A stretch of DNA of 10,226 nucleotides from a bacterium (GCA_025774865.1 JALGZO010000264.1:1-10226); one strand, 5' to 3'; counted from the first letter of the stretch, positions 1 to 6,855 are shown. A program made the numbers and translations. The notes: generated by a model not told the origin, from the letters alone.

Positions 1-89
1 CCCGGGCGCTCCTTCGTCTCGATTTTCGTCGATTCGGGCGGCTGCACATTCGCCCTCTTCCTGGCTCGCGGTCGTGGCTCTCGAGGCAT
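1..89 (-). CDS. N-terminus of unidentified basic protein (partial, runs off left edge)
   Basis: An ATG on the minus strand (plus-strand cat at 87-89) opens a frame that stays open to the window edge, giving 29 complete codons. It is preceded by AGGAGAG (complement of 97-103) with a 7-nt gap, which is a very good ribosome binding site. The visible residues begin MPREPRPRARKRANVQPPE and are rich in Arg, Lys, Pro and Glu. They look like a disordered tail, with no signal peptide. The gene is divergent from the AAA+/VWA operon and shares its control region. I do not recognise the family. The call rests on the Shine-Dalgarno fit and the open frame only. Confidence 0.5.
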   Translation of the reverse strand, partial: MPREPRPRARKRANVQPPESTKIETKERP

Positions 90-158
90 GACGTAACTCT
101 CCTGTGCTACAAACTGTGAAGACAAAGGCACTATACGAGAAATCAGTAGCCTAAGTGT

Positions 159-182
159 GATGTCAATTGCACGAATGACATC
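159..182. promoter_or_regulatory. Inverted repeat IR1 (7-10-7)
   Basis: GATGTCA (159-165) and TGACATC (176-182) are perfect reverse complements with a 10-nt spacer. It lies in the AT-richer divergent intergenic region. On the minus strand the left arm is part of a TTGACA hexamer (complement of 161-166). No suitably spaced -10 follows that hexamer, so a role as operator or promoter is inference. Confidence 0.4.
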
Positions 183-208
183 GAGAATCATTCAAAGTGT
201 GCACAAAC

Positions 209-232
209 GACCTAAAATCATTTGATTAGGTC
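209..232. promoter_or_regulatory. Inverted repeat IR2 (7-10-7) overlapping a -35 candidate
   Basis: GACCTAA (209-215) and TTAGGTC (226-232) are perfect reverse complements with a 10-nt spacer. A further TCA/TGA pairing exists inside if two A residues bulge out. The right arm overlaps the TTGATT hexamer at 222-227. The placement suits an operator for the plus-strand operon. Confidence 0.45.
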
Positions 233-250
233 TATTCACGCACTTGAAAT
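222..250 (+). promoter_or_regulatory. Candidate sigma70-type promoter of the AAA+/VWA operon
   Basis: TTGATT (222-227) and TGAAAT (245-250) each match 4 of 6 consensus bases and are separated by 17 nt. Transcription would start near 257, about 30 nt before the small ORF at 286 and about 145 nt before the ATPase start. This is a tentative call from hexamers only. Confidence 0.35.
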
Positions 251-285
251 ATGGACGCAAACTTCCCCATAATTCGACTTCATCG

Positions 286-405
286 ATGGCGAAGTACGCC
301 TCCACTGACCGTAAGTCCGAGTGGTTCGGCGGTCAGACTCGCTTCGATCTGCCATCCGTGACGATCCGGTTCGATCGTCCTGCGGAAGGAGGGACAGCCC
401 CGTGA
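286..405 (+). CDS. Small 39-residue ORF translationally coupled to the AAA+ gene
   Basis: ATG at 286 opens 39 codons ending in TGA at 403-405, which overlaps the GTG start of the ATPase gene (GTGA). The product starts MAKYASTDRKSEWFGG and has a beta-like segment around DLPSVTIRFDRP (residues 22-33). GC at third codon positions is about two thirds, reasonable for this genome. No clear Shine-Dalgarno sequence precedes the ATG. The strong AAGGAGGG of the ATPase lies inside this ORF. It could be a real small protein of the system, a leader peptide controlling ATPase translation, or chance. I do not recognise the sequence. Confidence 0.4.
   Translation: MAKYASTDRKSEWFGGQTRFDLPSVTIRFDRPAEGGTAP
305..336 (+). 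promoter_or_regulatory. Leader hairpin 1
   Basis: CTGACCG (305-311) pairs with CGGTCAG (330-336). CCGA (317-320) pairs with TCGG (326-329) around the loop GTGGT, and 312-316 form a one-sided bulge. That makes 11 pairs in the untranslated leader of the ATPase gene, which also lies inside the 39-codon ORF. There is no T-tract, so it does not look like a terminator. Confidence 0.35.
355..386 (+). promoter_or_regulatory. Leader hairpin 2 abutting the ATPase ribosome binding site
   Basis: GACGATC (360-366) pairs with GATCGTC (373-379) around a 6-nt loop. TCCG (355-358) pairs with CGGA (383-386) beyond a small internal loop. The outer strand ends at the first base of the Shine-Dalgarno sequence (386-393), so folding could modulate ribosome access. 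The role is inferred. Confidence 0.35.
386..393 (+). promoter_or_regulatory. Ribosome binding site that fixes the AAA+ start at GTG 402
   Basis: AAGGAGGG lies 8 nt before GTG 402. This near-perfect anti-16S match decides for GTG 402 over the in-frame GTG at 321, which would add 27 residues that resemble no AAA+ domain. Confidence 0.8.
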
Positions 406-1445
406 TCGTTCCGAAGCTGAAAGCAGGCGAGCAGGTCATCCAGCACGTGGTCGACGCAATCCTGGCGGGGAATCCCGTCCTCCTCATCGGCCGCCATGGC
501 GTGGGCAAGAGCGAGCTCCTCGAGCAGGTCGCGCGGCGCTTGAGGAAGCGCCAGAAACGGTTCGGGTTCATCGCGAAGGATCTGAGCCTCCTCATGCCCT
601 GTGATCTCCTGGGGATCCCGCAGATCCGGAACGGGGTCACCTACTACGCGCGTCCCGCGTGGCTTCCCACGAAAGGGCAGGGTCTTCTCGTCATTGAGGA
701 ACTGGGAGCCGCGCCGGACTTCGTCAAGGTCCCGTGCCTCGAGCTGCTGACAAGGGGCTCGATGGGGGATTGGGTGGCACCGGAAGGCTGGCGCTTTGCC
801 GCATGCACGAACCCCGCGGGCGAGAAGTACCTCGTGGACGACCTGGATCCCGCACTCGCCTCTCGTTTCCAGAGATTCGAGGTGATTGCCGACCCGGTCG
901 AGTGGTGCGAGTGGGCGCGCGGCCCGGGACGGATCCATCCGAAGGTCATCGAGTTCGTCTTGAACTGTCACGGGATCTTCGAGTCCCCGGATTCGAACCC
1001 GCGCAGCTGGACGTACGTCAGTCGGCTCTTGTTCCAGTGGGAGAAGGACGGAATGAAGGACCCCCAGCGAACCCGCGAAGGGGTCGCGTCGCTGGTGGGA
1101 GAAGCGTGGGCGTCGCCGTTCGAGAAGTTCTACACGCAGGGAGAAATGCCCATCACTCCCGAGCAGATCGTGGAACAGTACACGGCCTTCCGTCCCACGA
1201 TGAAGGAGTGGTTCGCGACCGGCCGGCTCGACGTGATCGTCGTGTCGCTCGAGATGCTCAAGAGCTATCTCCGGGACGAGGATCGCTTCGTCGCCCTTCT
1301 CTCGAACGAGAGTGCGAAGGAGCGGGTTCGTCAGTTCCTCTTCGACCTGCCGGCCGACCTGAAGCGGGGCGTGCGGCAGTGGCTGAAGCAGCACGGCAGG
1401 GACGCTCTCAAGGTGCCGCGATCGGAGTCGAAGCAAGCCGCCTGA
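402..1445 (+). CDS. MoxR-type AAA+ ATPase (AAA_5-like)
   Basis: This 347-residue AAA+ ATPase hydrolyses ATP to remodel a partner protein, here probably the VWA protein encoded next. Walker A is GRHGVGKS (residues 30-37). Walker B is LLVIEE (95-100), with Glu where Asp is usual before the catalytic Glu. Sensor 1 lies in ACTNP (134-138) and a candidate arginine finger is LASRF (152-156). The helical C-terminal half (about 170-347) has no other recognised domain. There is no signal peptide, so it is cytoplasmic. The GTG start is set by AAGGAGGG. The TGA stop overlaps the Shine-Dalgarno of the following gene, so the two are co-translated. MoxR ATPases are commonly encoded beside VWA proteins as chaperone-like pairs. 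Family assignment is firm, and the substrate is unknown. Confidence 0.9.
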   Translation: MIVPKLKAGEQVIQHVVDAILAGNPVLLIGRHGVGKSELLEQVARRLRKRQKRFGFIAKDLSLLMPCDLLGIPQIRNGVTYYARPAWLPTKGQGLLVIEELGAAPDFVKVPCLELLTRGSMGDWVAPEGWRFAACTNPAGEKYLVDDLDPALASRFQRFEVIADPVEWCEWARGPGRIHPKVIEFVLNCHGIFESPDSNPRSWTYVSRLLFQWEKDGMKDPQRTREGVASLVGEAWASPFEKFYTQGEMPITPEQIVEQYTAFRPTMKEWFATGRLDVIVVSLEMLKSYLRDEDRFVALLSNESAKERVRQFLFDLPADLKRGVRQWLKQHGRDALKVPRSESKQAA

Positions 1446-1459
1446 AGGAGAACCACGCG

Positions 1460-2638
1460 ATGAAACGGGACACATCCTCGAGTTCGCCACGGCCGGTCCG
1501 ACTCGCGGACGAACAGCTGAGGGCCGCGATCCAGGCGATGATCGAAGCGTATCCGTACCACGCGGCGCTTCTCGCGCCCGAGTGGTTCTCCGAGGACGAG
1601 ACAGTCCAGACGATGGCGGTCTCGGCTCGGAACGGCGAGATCCGCTACTTCTACTCTCCGAAGTTCGTGCTCCGTTGCAGCCCGGAGGAGCTCCAGGGCG
1701 TGCTGCATCACGAGGTGAATCACATAGTCTTCGGGCACGTGTTCGCCAAGCGCGAGGACTACCCGGATCAGTGGGCACGCACCGTCGCGACCGAGGTGAC
1801 CGTGAACGAGTACGTGCCCGAACCTCTCCCGGGGAGCCCGCTCACGCTTCACCAATTCCCGGACCTGCCGCCGAACGAAGATACCGACACGCGCTATCGG
1901 CGCCTGGCCGGAAAGGGGGAGTTCGTTTCGCCGCGAATCACGCTCGACGACCACAACCACTGGGAGGGTGGCTTCCTGACGCAAGCATGGAACCGGGAAC
2001 AGCGGCAAGAGCTCCTCCGGAGATTGCGAAACGTCGGCCCGGACGATCTTCCGGGCCTCCGGCCCCGGTTTCGCATTCCGGGGATCATTTCCGCGCAACG
2101 AGTGGAGAACCTCGGGAAGGCGAAACCTCGCCAGTTGATCCCTTGGGAGCGAGTCCTCCGGGACGTGGCGGGCGGAGCCCTCGAGATCGGCGCGACGTTC
2201 TCGCGTCCCTCGCGGCGCGTGCCAGAGCTCGTCGGCATCGTGCCGGCGGAGATCGTCGAACCGACGAAGCCGCGAATCCTCGCCGTGATCGATACGAGCG
2301 CGTCGATGGATCGTCTCCGTCTCGAGCACGTCGCGGCGGAGCTCCGCCACCTGGCCCGAATCGGTCCGGTGACCGTGATCGAGTGTGACAAGAAGATCCG
2401 GGCGAAGTACGCGTTTCGCTCCGACGTCAAGAAGGTGCACGGCCGGGGCGGCACGGACTTGCGTCCGGCGCTGGAGTCCGCGGTCCTCCGCGAGACCCGG
2501 GCGCGGGTGGTCGTCTACTTTACCGACGGCGGGGGAGAGGCCCCGTCGAGCCCGCCCCGCGTACCGCTCATCTGGTGTCTCACGCCCGATGGTAGCCAGC
2601 CGGCGAAGTGGGGACGCGTGGTGAAGATGGCGGCCTGA
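1460..2638 (+). CDS. VWA-domain protein with HExxH metallopeptidase-like N-terminus (DUF2201-type)
   Basis: This 392-residue protein has two parts. The N-terminal half carries HEVNH (residues 84-88), an HExxH zinc site, followed by FGH. An ATEVTVNEYV stretch (110-119) may supply a further ligand. This is the layout of the putative metallopeptidase domain in DUF2201-type proteins. The C-terminal half (about 272-392) is a von Willebrand A-like domain with an intact metal-ion-dependent adhesion site: DTSAS (278-282), the Thr of GGTD (330-333) and the Asp of FTDGGG (354-359). There is no signal peptide or membrane segment. The start is ATG 1460, 9 nt after GAAGGAG (1444-1450), only 14 nt after the ATPase gene, so an operon is very likely. 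The family suggests a zinc-dependent partner driven by the ATPase. Protease activity is not demonstrated. Confidence 0.87.
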   Translation: MKRDTSSSSPRPVRLADEQLRAAIQAMIEAYPYHAALLAPEWFSEDETVQTMAVSARNGEIRYFYSPKFVLRCSPEELQGVLHHEVNHIVFGHVFAKREDYPDQWARTVATEVTVNEYVPEPLPGSPLTLHQFPDLPPNEDTDTRYRRLAGKGEFVSPRITLDDHNHWEGGFLTQAWNREQRQELLRRLRNVGPDDLPGLRPRFRIPGIISAQRVENLGKAKPRQLIPWERVLRDVAGGALEIGATFSRPSRRVPELVGIVPAEIVEPTKPRILAVIDTSASMDRLRLEHVAAELRHLARIGPVTVIECDKKIRAKYAFRSDVKKVHGRGGTDLRPALESAVLRETRARVVVYFTDGGGEAPSSPPRVPLIWCLTPDGSQPAKWGRVVKMAA

Positions 2639-2692
2639 ATCCGGCTGCGACGAATGGCAGATCGGTCGCGCGGCGCGGAGGCTCCAGCGCCC

Positions 2693-2721
2693 TTGACAGC
2701 GCCTCGCCAAATAGGTAACGT
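2693..2721 (+). promoter_or_regulatory. Promoter of the arsR cassette
   Basis: TTGACA (2693-2698) is a perfect -35 hexamer. At 17-nt spacing lies TAACGT (2716-2721), which keeps the key first T, second A and last T of a -10. Transcription would start near 2728, only about 5 nt before the ATG, so the message may be nearly leaderless. The AGAGG at 2722-2726 would then fall outside it. Confidence 0.6.
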
Positions 2722-2734
2722 AGAGGTTACCTAT
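2711..2734. promoter_or_regulatory. ArsR-type operator, perfect 9-6-9 palindrome
   Basis: ATAGGTAAC (2711-2719) and GTTACCTAT (2726-2734) are exact reverse complements with a 6-nt spacer. The site covers the -10 element, the expected transcription start and the first two bases of the start codon. A dimeric ArsR-family winged-helix repressor binds such a site, so autorepression by the protein encoded at 2733 is the natural reading. Confidence 0.75.
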
Positions 2735-3089
2735 GCAAGCGAACCCCGACACGCTCGATACCGTCTTCGCCGCCCTGGCGCACCCCGCCCGGCGCCGCAT
2801 GCTCGACCTCCTGGTCCAGGCGCCCGGCTGCAGCGTGAAGTGGGTCGCATCGCACTTCGACTTCAGTCGCATCGCCGTCATGAAGCATCTGGCCGTGCTC
2901 GAAGATGCCGGACTCGCAATCAGCGAGAAAGACGGTCGCACGAGGCAGCTCTACTTCAATCCCGTTCCGATTCAGCAGGTCTACGACCGGTGGACGAGCC
3001 AGTACAGCTCCTTCTGGGCGGAGCGTCTGACCGACGTCAAAGGACGCGTGGAAGCGCGTGCTCATAGGAGGAAGCGAAAGAGTGCCTGA
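2733..3089 (+). CDS. ArsR-family winged-helix transcriptional repressor
   Basis: The product has 118 residues, a usual size for ArsR proteins. The winged HTH spans about residues 9-80, beginning with VFAALAHPARRRML. The recognition helix lies in SRIAVMKHLAVLEDAGL (45-61), and the wing is around EKDGRTRQLYF (65-75). The metal-binding ELCVCDL signature of arsenic or cadmium sensors is absent, so a metal effector is not supported. It resembles the ArsR subgroup encoded beside SRPBCC (AHSA1-like) proteins, whose inducers are mostly unknown. The start at 2733 sits inside the palindromic operator. The stop overlaps the SRPBCC start by 8 nt, giving a coupled cassette. Confidence 0.92.
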   Translation: MQANPDTLDTVFAALAHPARRRMLDLLVQAPGCSVKWVASHFDFSRIAVMKHLAVLEDAGLAISEKDGRTRQLYFNPVPIQQVYDRWTSQYSSFWAERLTDVKGRVEARAHRRKRKSA

Positions 3090-3624
3090 GATTGCCGCCC
3101 ACGCGAAGTTCCGCGTGGTCATCCACGGCTCGATCGAGGACGTCTGGAACGAGATCACGCGAACGGATGCTCCTATTGCCGCATTCTTCAACTCGCGCAT
3201 GGAGGTGGCGCGCCTTGCGCCGGGGTCGAAGCTCGCGATGCGCACTCCGGACGGAAAGCACACCGGCGTCGTCGGAGAGATCTTGGAGCTCGACCCGCCG
3301 AAGCGCTTTGCGCACACGTTCAAATTCACGAGCTACGACGACCCTGAGTGCCGCGTCGTCTACGACCTGGAGGAAGTGGCGGGGGGTGTCCAGTTCACGC
3401 TCACCGTGACCGACCTGCCGAAGGGGACGAAGACCGCCAAGCAGATGGTGCGGGGCGGGAAGATGATCGTGAACACGCTCAAGCAGGTCATCGAAACCGG
3501 AAGGCCGAGCCTCGGCACGCGCGTCCTGTTCGGAGTCTTCAAGCTCATGTCGATTGCCACTCCGAAGAAGTGTCTCACTGAGAACTGGCCGGTCGACGAA
3601 CCGGTCGAGAGGAGGGAAACATGA
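3082..3624 (+). CDS. SRPBCC / AHSA1-like domain protein
   Basis: This 180-residue protein has the helix-grip START/Bet v1 fold that binds hydrophobic ligands. The N-terminal strand and helix motif is FRVVIHGSIEDVWNEIT (10-26), then a central GVVGEILELDPPKRFAHTF (62-80), then beta strands YDLEE and VQFTLTVTD (94-111). A long C-terminal helix starts near 113. I chose GTG 3082 over an in-frame GTG at 3058 because AGGAGG (3066-3071) lies 10 nt before it, and the extra residues match no SRPBCC start. The start overlaps the arsR stop by 8 nt, and its own stop overlaps the next ATG (ATGA). Ligand and role are unknown. The residues after about 140 extend beyond the core fold. Confidence 0.85.
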   Translation: MPEIAAHAKFRVVIHGSIEDVWNEITRTDAPIAAFFNSRMEVARLAPGSKLAMRTPDGKHTGVVGEILELDPPKRFAHTFKFTSYDDPECRVVYDLEEVAGGVQFTLTVTDLPKGTKTAKQMVRGGKMIVNTLKQVIETGRPSLGTRVLFGVFKLMSIATPKKCLTENWPVDEPVERRET

Positions 3625-4001
3625 TACGCACGCTCGTGGCGGTGGTCGGGGGGTACGCGGCCTGGACGGCAATCTGGCTCGGCGGGAACGCCGTTCTGTT
3701 TGGTGAGGCGACCGAGGTGGTCGCGGCGGGGGAGCGCTACGCAGCCGCCGGTCCGTTGGTCGGCGTGATCGCCCTCAGTATCGTCTGCTCACTGATCGCG
3801 GGTGTCACGACCACGGTCATCGCGAAGAAGCGATCGCGGAGCGCCCTTCTGGTCGTCGCCGCGCTTCTCCTGGTGACGGGCATCGGCGTGCAGTCCGGTG
3901 TCTGGAATCTCATGCCCGCCTGGTATCACCTGGCTTTCCTGGCGCTGCTGATCCCGATGGTCCTGACCGGCGGAAAGCTCGCCGGATCTCGGGCGACCTA
4001 G
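3621..4001 (+). CDS. Small four-helix integral membrane protein
   Basis: The product has 126 residues with four predicted membrane segments, at about 4-27, 44-68, 75-92 and 101-119. A basic KKRSRS loop (69-74) separates helices two and three and suggests that side faces the cytoplasm. ATG 3621 overlaps the SRPBCC stop by 4 nt and follows GGAGG (3611-3615). It is therefore the third gene of the ArsR-controlled cassette and is expected to be induced with it. I do not recognise a named family. A role in handling or exporting the ligand sensed by the cassette is only a guess. Confidence 0.8.
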   Translation: MIRTLVAVVGGYAAWTAIWLGGNAVLFGEATEVVAAGERYAAAGPLVGVIALSIVCSLIAGVTTTVIAKKRSRSALLVVAALLLVTGIGVQSGVWNLMPAWYHLAFLALLIPMVLTGGKLAGSRAT

Positions 4002-4025
4002 GAGTCGACGAGCGCTCGCGGCGAG

Positions 4026-6800
4026 CTACCGGATCAGAACGATCTTCTCGGTGGTGGCCTCGCCGCCTTGCTCCAGCCGCACGAAGTACGTGCCGGCGGC
4101 CACGCGCCGCCCCGCGCGATTCGTGCCATCCCAAGCGACGGAAAACGAGCCCTCGGTCACGGGTCCGTCGTGAAGCTCCGCGACGAGCCGTCCGGCCAGA
4201 TCGTGGACGGCCACGCGGGCGTGACCGGGTCGCGGCGCGTAGGCCTCGATCGTGTTCGAGCGACGGGTCGGGTTCGGAGCCGCGGAGAGGCGGAGTCGTC
4301 CCGCGTCCGCCGCGGCCGCCACGACCGGAACGTCCGTCGCGGTCGACAGCGACGTCACGAATGCGCCCCGCCCGAAGGTGTAGGCTACGAGCGTATGGTC
4401 TTCGATGAAGTCGAGCGACTCGACTACGGTGTGCGCGAGTCCGCCGTTCGCGGGCGACCAGGTCATGCCGCCAGTTTCCGAAACGAACACGCCGAACTCG
4501 GTGCCCGCGTACAGCCACTGCGAGTTGCTGGGCCGCACCGCGATCCAGTGGACCGGGATGTCCGGGATGCCGGTCGCGGAGATGCCGTCGATCGCCGACC
4601 AGGTGAGGCCACCGTTCGTGGTGCGGTGAACGTGCTGGACCCCGATGTTGGTGTACGTAACGTAGGCTACACTCGGGTCGACGGGATCGACGGCCAGGCT
4701 GCTGACGTAGCCGCCGAGCACGAGCCCCGACGAGTAGACATTCCAGGATGGGCTCGCCGACAGTGCGTTCACAGACTTCGCGACATAGCCGTTGTCGAAG
4801 CCCAGGTACACCACATTGCCATCGGAAGGCGCCACCGCGATCGCGGAGATCGTGTTGGCCGACGGGAGGTTCCCGCTGACCCGCGTCCAGTTTGCGGTCC
4901 CGTTCGTCGTGCGCCACACGCGCGTGGTTCCGGTCCACAACACGTTCGGATCGCTCGGGTCCATCGTGAAGACGGCGATGAACACGCCGCCCGCGTCGGT
5001 GATTCCGTTCACCGCCGGCGAGAAGGTGGCCCCGCCGTCCGTCGACTTCTGGATCGTCGGGAATCCCTGGATCTCCACGTAGAGCGTCTGGCCGTTCGTG
5101 GGATCGATGGCCACTGAGCCGCCGTCGCCGCCGTAGATCCGGTCCCAGGAATTCGGCGTGGTGGTGGACAGCGCCTGGTTCGAGCCGTTGTCCTGGGAGC
5201 CCCCGACGAACATCGGCGAGTCCCAGCCGGAATCCCCGTGATAGAACTGTGTGACCGTGTAGCCGCTCATCACCTCGTCCCACCAGACGTCCGGGGGTGG
5301 CCCCGGGTTTGCTGCAATCGGGCACTCTTCCTGAGTCGAGGCGGCCCGGGCGTTCTGGGTCCGGTAGAGTCCCCCGTCGTTGCCGATGAAGAGCGTCTGG
5401 TTCGTGACACCATCGTAGTCGGGATGGAACGTCATCGCGTGCTGATCGGGGTGCATGTAGTTCGGCTCTTCCGGATAGAAGAAGTACCCCAGGAGACCGA
5501 AGGTCACACCTGCGTCGTCGGAGCGATACACGTCGATGCCACCGAGGAAGAGGACGTCCGGATCCGTGGGGTCCACGGCGATCACCTGGTCGTACCAGCC
5601 CTGCGAGTAGATGGGGTACCCCTGGAGGCATCCGGTCGCAATGGACACGTAGCTGAGGAGCCACGGCCCGAACTTGTGTTCGAAGTCGACGACGGAGGCG
5701 AAAGTCACGCCGTCGTCCGCGCGCCAGAGATCCGCGAGCCTTCCGTACTGGGCCAGGGTCCCGTTGTCGGCCATGCACACGTACACGCGGTCGCCGTCGG
5801 AGGGGGCGATCGCGATCTCCATGCGTCCCTGATACGACGGCGTGACGTGCTCAGCCCAGGTCGTGCCGCCGTTGTCGCTCCGGAAGAGCCCGTCCTTCGA
5901 CGTGCTCCCGAACGCGGCGTACACGACGTCGGGGTTTCGATCGGGACGGATGGCCAGGTCGAGACAGCCGAGCGAGCAGCCGTTCGACGAAGCGATGATA
6001 CCCCCGACATACCACGGGTTCTTCAGCTTGATCTGCCAGCTCGTGCCCGCGTTGGTGCTCTTGTACACCCCGTACTGGGTCGCCGCGTACAACGTGTTCG
6101 GATCGTTCGGGCTGATGGCGAGCTCGTTCACGTAGTAGAACGCTCCACCGGCCACGCCGGGGGCCGTGGACGGAAGCTGCGCCCAGGTCGCTCCCGCATC
6201 CGTCGTCTTGAAGATGCCGAGTCCCCGCACGAAGATCGAATGCCCGAACCCTTCTCCGGTGCCCGCGTAGATGACGCTGGAGTTCGTAGGGTCCATGACC
6301 ATCGAGCAGACCGCGAGATTGAGCATGAGATCGTCGGTCGGGGTCCAGTTCGCGCCGGCGTCCGTCGATTTGAAGATGCCGCCGGCCACGCCGGCCGCGT
6401 ACATGATGTCGGGGTCGTTCGGATCGATGAGGATCTCGCGGGTCCTTCCACCGATGTTTCCGGGGCCGATGGACGACCAGCCCTGAATGTCGCCGGGCTG
6501 GCTTCCCCGTTCGGCGGCCTGCGCAGTCTCGCGCGCCTCGACGTCGTCGAGCATCGCACGCAGGTGCTCCATCGGTAGGTTGTCCTCACCGAGGGGGAGC
6601 CGCTGTCGCAGAAAATACTCGGCCGCCTCGGCCGGCTTCGTCTCGGGCGCATGCGCCTTTGCGGCCTTCCGTGCGAGACGCTCGGAAACAGACGGCGGCA
6701 CGTTCGCCCACGCGGGGTCGCGAAGCTCGGTGGACGACGGGATTGAGGAGAGGAACGGCAGGGCGAGAATGAGAACCGCCCAGGAACGGTCGGCGCGCAT
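4026..6800 (-). CDS. Secreted BNR/sortilin-like beta-propeller protein with C-terminal FlgD-type Ig sorting domain
   Basis: This 924-residue exported protein starts with a signal-like segment (about 1-22, MRADRSWAVLILALPFLSS), followed by a helical charged stretch to about 105. The body is made of propeller repeats opened by IGPGNIGGRT (111-120). Asp-box motifs (S/T-x-D/N-x-G-x-x-W/F) occur near 145, 199, 248, 308, 427, 586, 631, 727 and 774, usually followed by a DPxDPxxxYAG-type strand. This is the BNR/VPS10 (sortilin-like) arrangement also found in GH74-type hydrolases, but no catalytic assignment is possible. Residues about 838-924 form a FlgD-like Ig domain (AAPNPTRR, then VHDLAGRLVAEL, then GTNRAGRRVAAGTYFVRL), a C-terminal secretion or anchoring module common in FCB bacteria. 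GGGAG (complement of 6808-6812) lies 7 nt before the ATG. It converges on the membrane-protein gene, leaving 24 nt between them. Confidence 0.9.
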   Translation of the reverse strand: MRADRSWAVLILALPFLSSIPSSTELRDPAWANVPPSVSERLARKAAKAHAPETKPAEAAEYFLRQRLPLGEDNLPMEHLRAMLDDVEARETAQAAERGSQPGDIQGWSSIGPGNIGGRTREILIDPNDPDIMYAAGVAGGIFKSTDAGANWTPTDDLMLNLAVCSMVMDPTNSSVIYAGTGEGFGHSIFVRGLGIFKTTDAGATWAQLPSTAPGVAGGAFYYVNELAISPNDPNTLYAATQYGVYKSTNAGTSWQIKLKNPWYVGGIIASSNGCSLGCLDLAIRPDRNPDVVYAAFGSTSKDGLFRSDNGGTTWAEHVTPSYQGRMEIAIAPSDGDRVYVCMADNGTLAQYGRLADLWRADDGVTFASVVDFEHKFGPWLLSYVSIATGCLQGYPIYSQGWYDQVIAVDPTDPDVLFLGGIDVYRSDDAGVTFGLLGYFFYPEEPNYMHPDQHAMTFHPDYDGVTNQTLFIGNDGGLYRTQNARAASTQEECPIAANPGPPPDVWWDEVMSGYTVTQFYHGDSGWDSPMFVGGSQDNGSNQALSTTTPNSWDRIYGGDGGSVAIDPTNGQTLYVEIQGFPTIQKSTDGGATFSPAVNGITDAGGVFIAVFTMDPSDPNVLWTGTTRVWRTTNGTANWTRVSGNLPSANTISAIAVAPSDGNVVYLGFDNGYVAKSVNALSASPSWNVYSSGLVLGGYVSSLAVDPVDPSVAYVTYTNIGVQHVHRTTNGGLTWSAIDGISATGIPDIPVHWIAVRPSNSQWLYAGTEFGVFVSETGGMTWSPANGGLAHTVVESLDFIEDHTLVAYTFGRGAFVTSLSTATDVPVVAAAADAGRLRLSAAPNPTRRSNTIEAYAPRPGHARVAVHDLAGRLVAELHDGPVTEGSFSVAWDGTNRAGRRVAAGTYFVRLEQGGEATTEKIVLIR

Positions 6801-6855
6801 GGCTCTGCTCCCGAAAGTTGGCGCCAGCCGACAGGGGAGCGGGGCGGCCGGCGAA

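Noticed and set aside
130-166. Minus-strand TTGACA and TATAGT hexamers as promoter of the left-edge gene
   Set aside because: The two are 25 nt apart, far from the 16-18 nt required.
333-1778. Long minus-strand open frame opposite the AAA+ and VWA genes
   Set aside because: It is a composition shadow of high-GC coding sequence on the other strand, with no recognisable domain. The plus strand has full catalytic motifs.
1331-2941. Long minus-strand open frame opposite the VWA gene
   Set aside because: Same reason: Arg/His-rich translation without domains, lying opposite a well-supported gene.
4014-4026. GCTCGC-G-GCGAGC stem between the convergent genes as a terminator
   Set aside because: It is very short, has a 1-nt loop as drawn, no T-tract on either strand, and enters a stop codon. 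Not enough to call.
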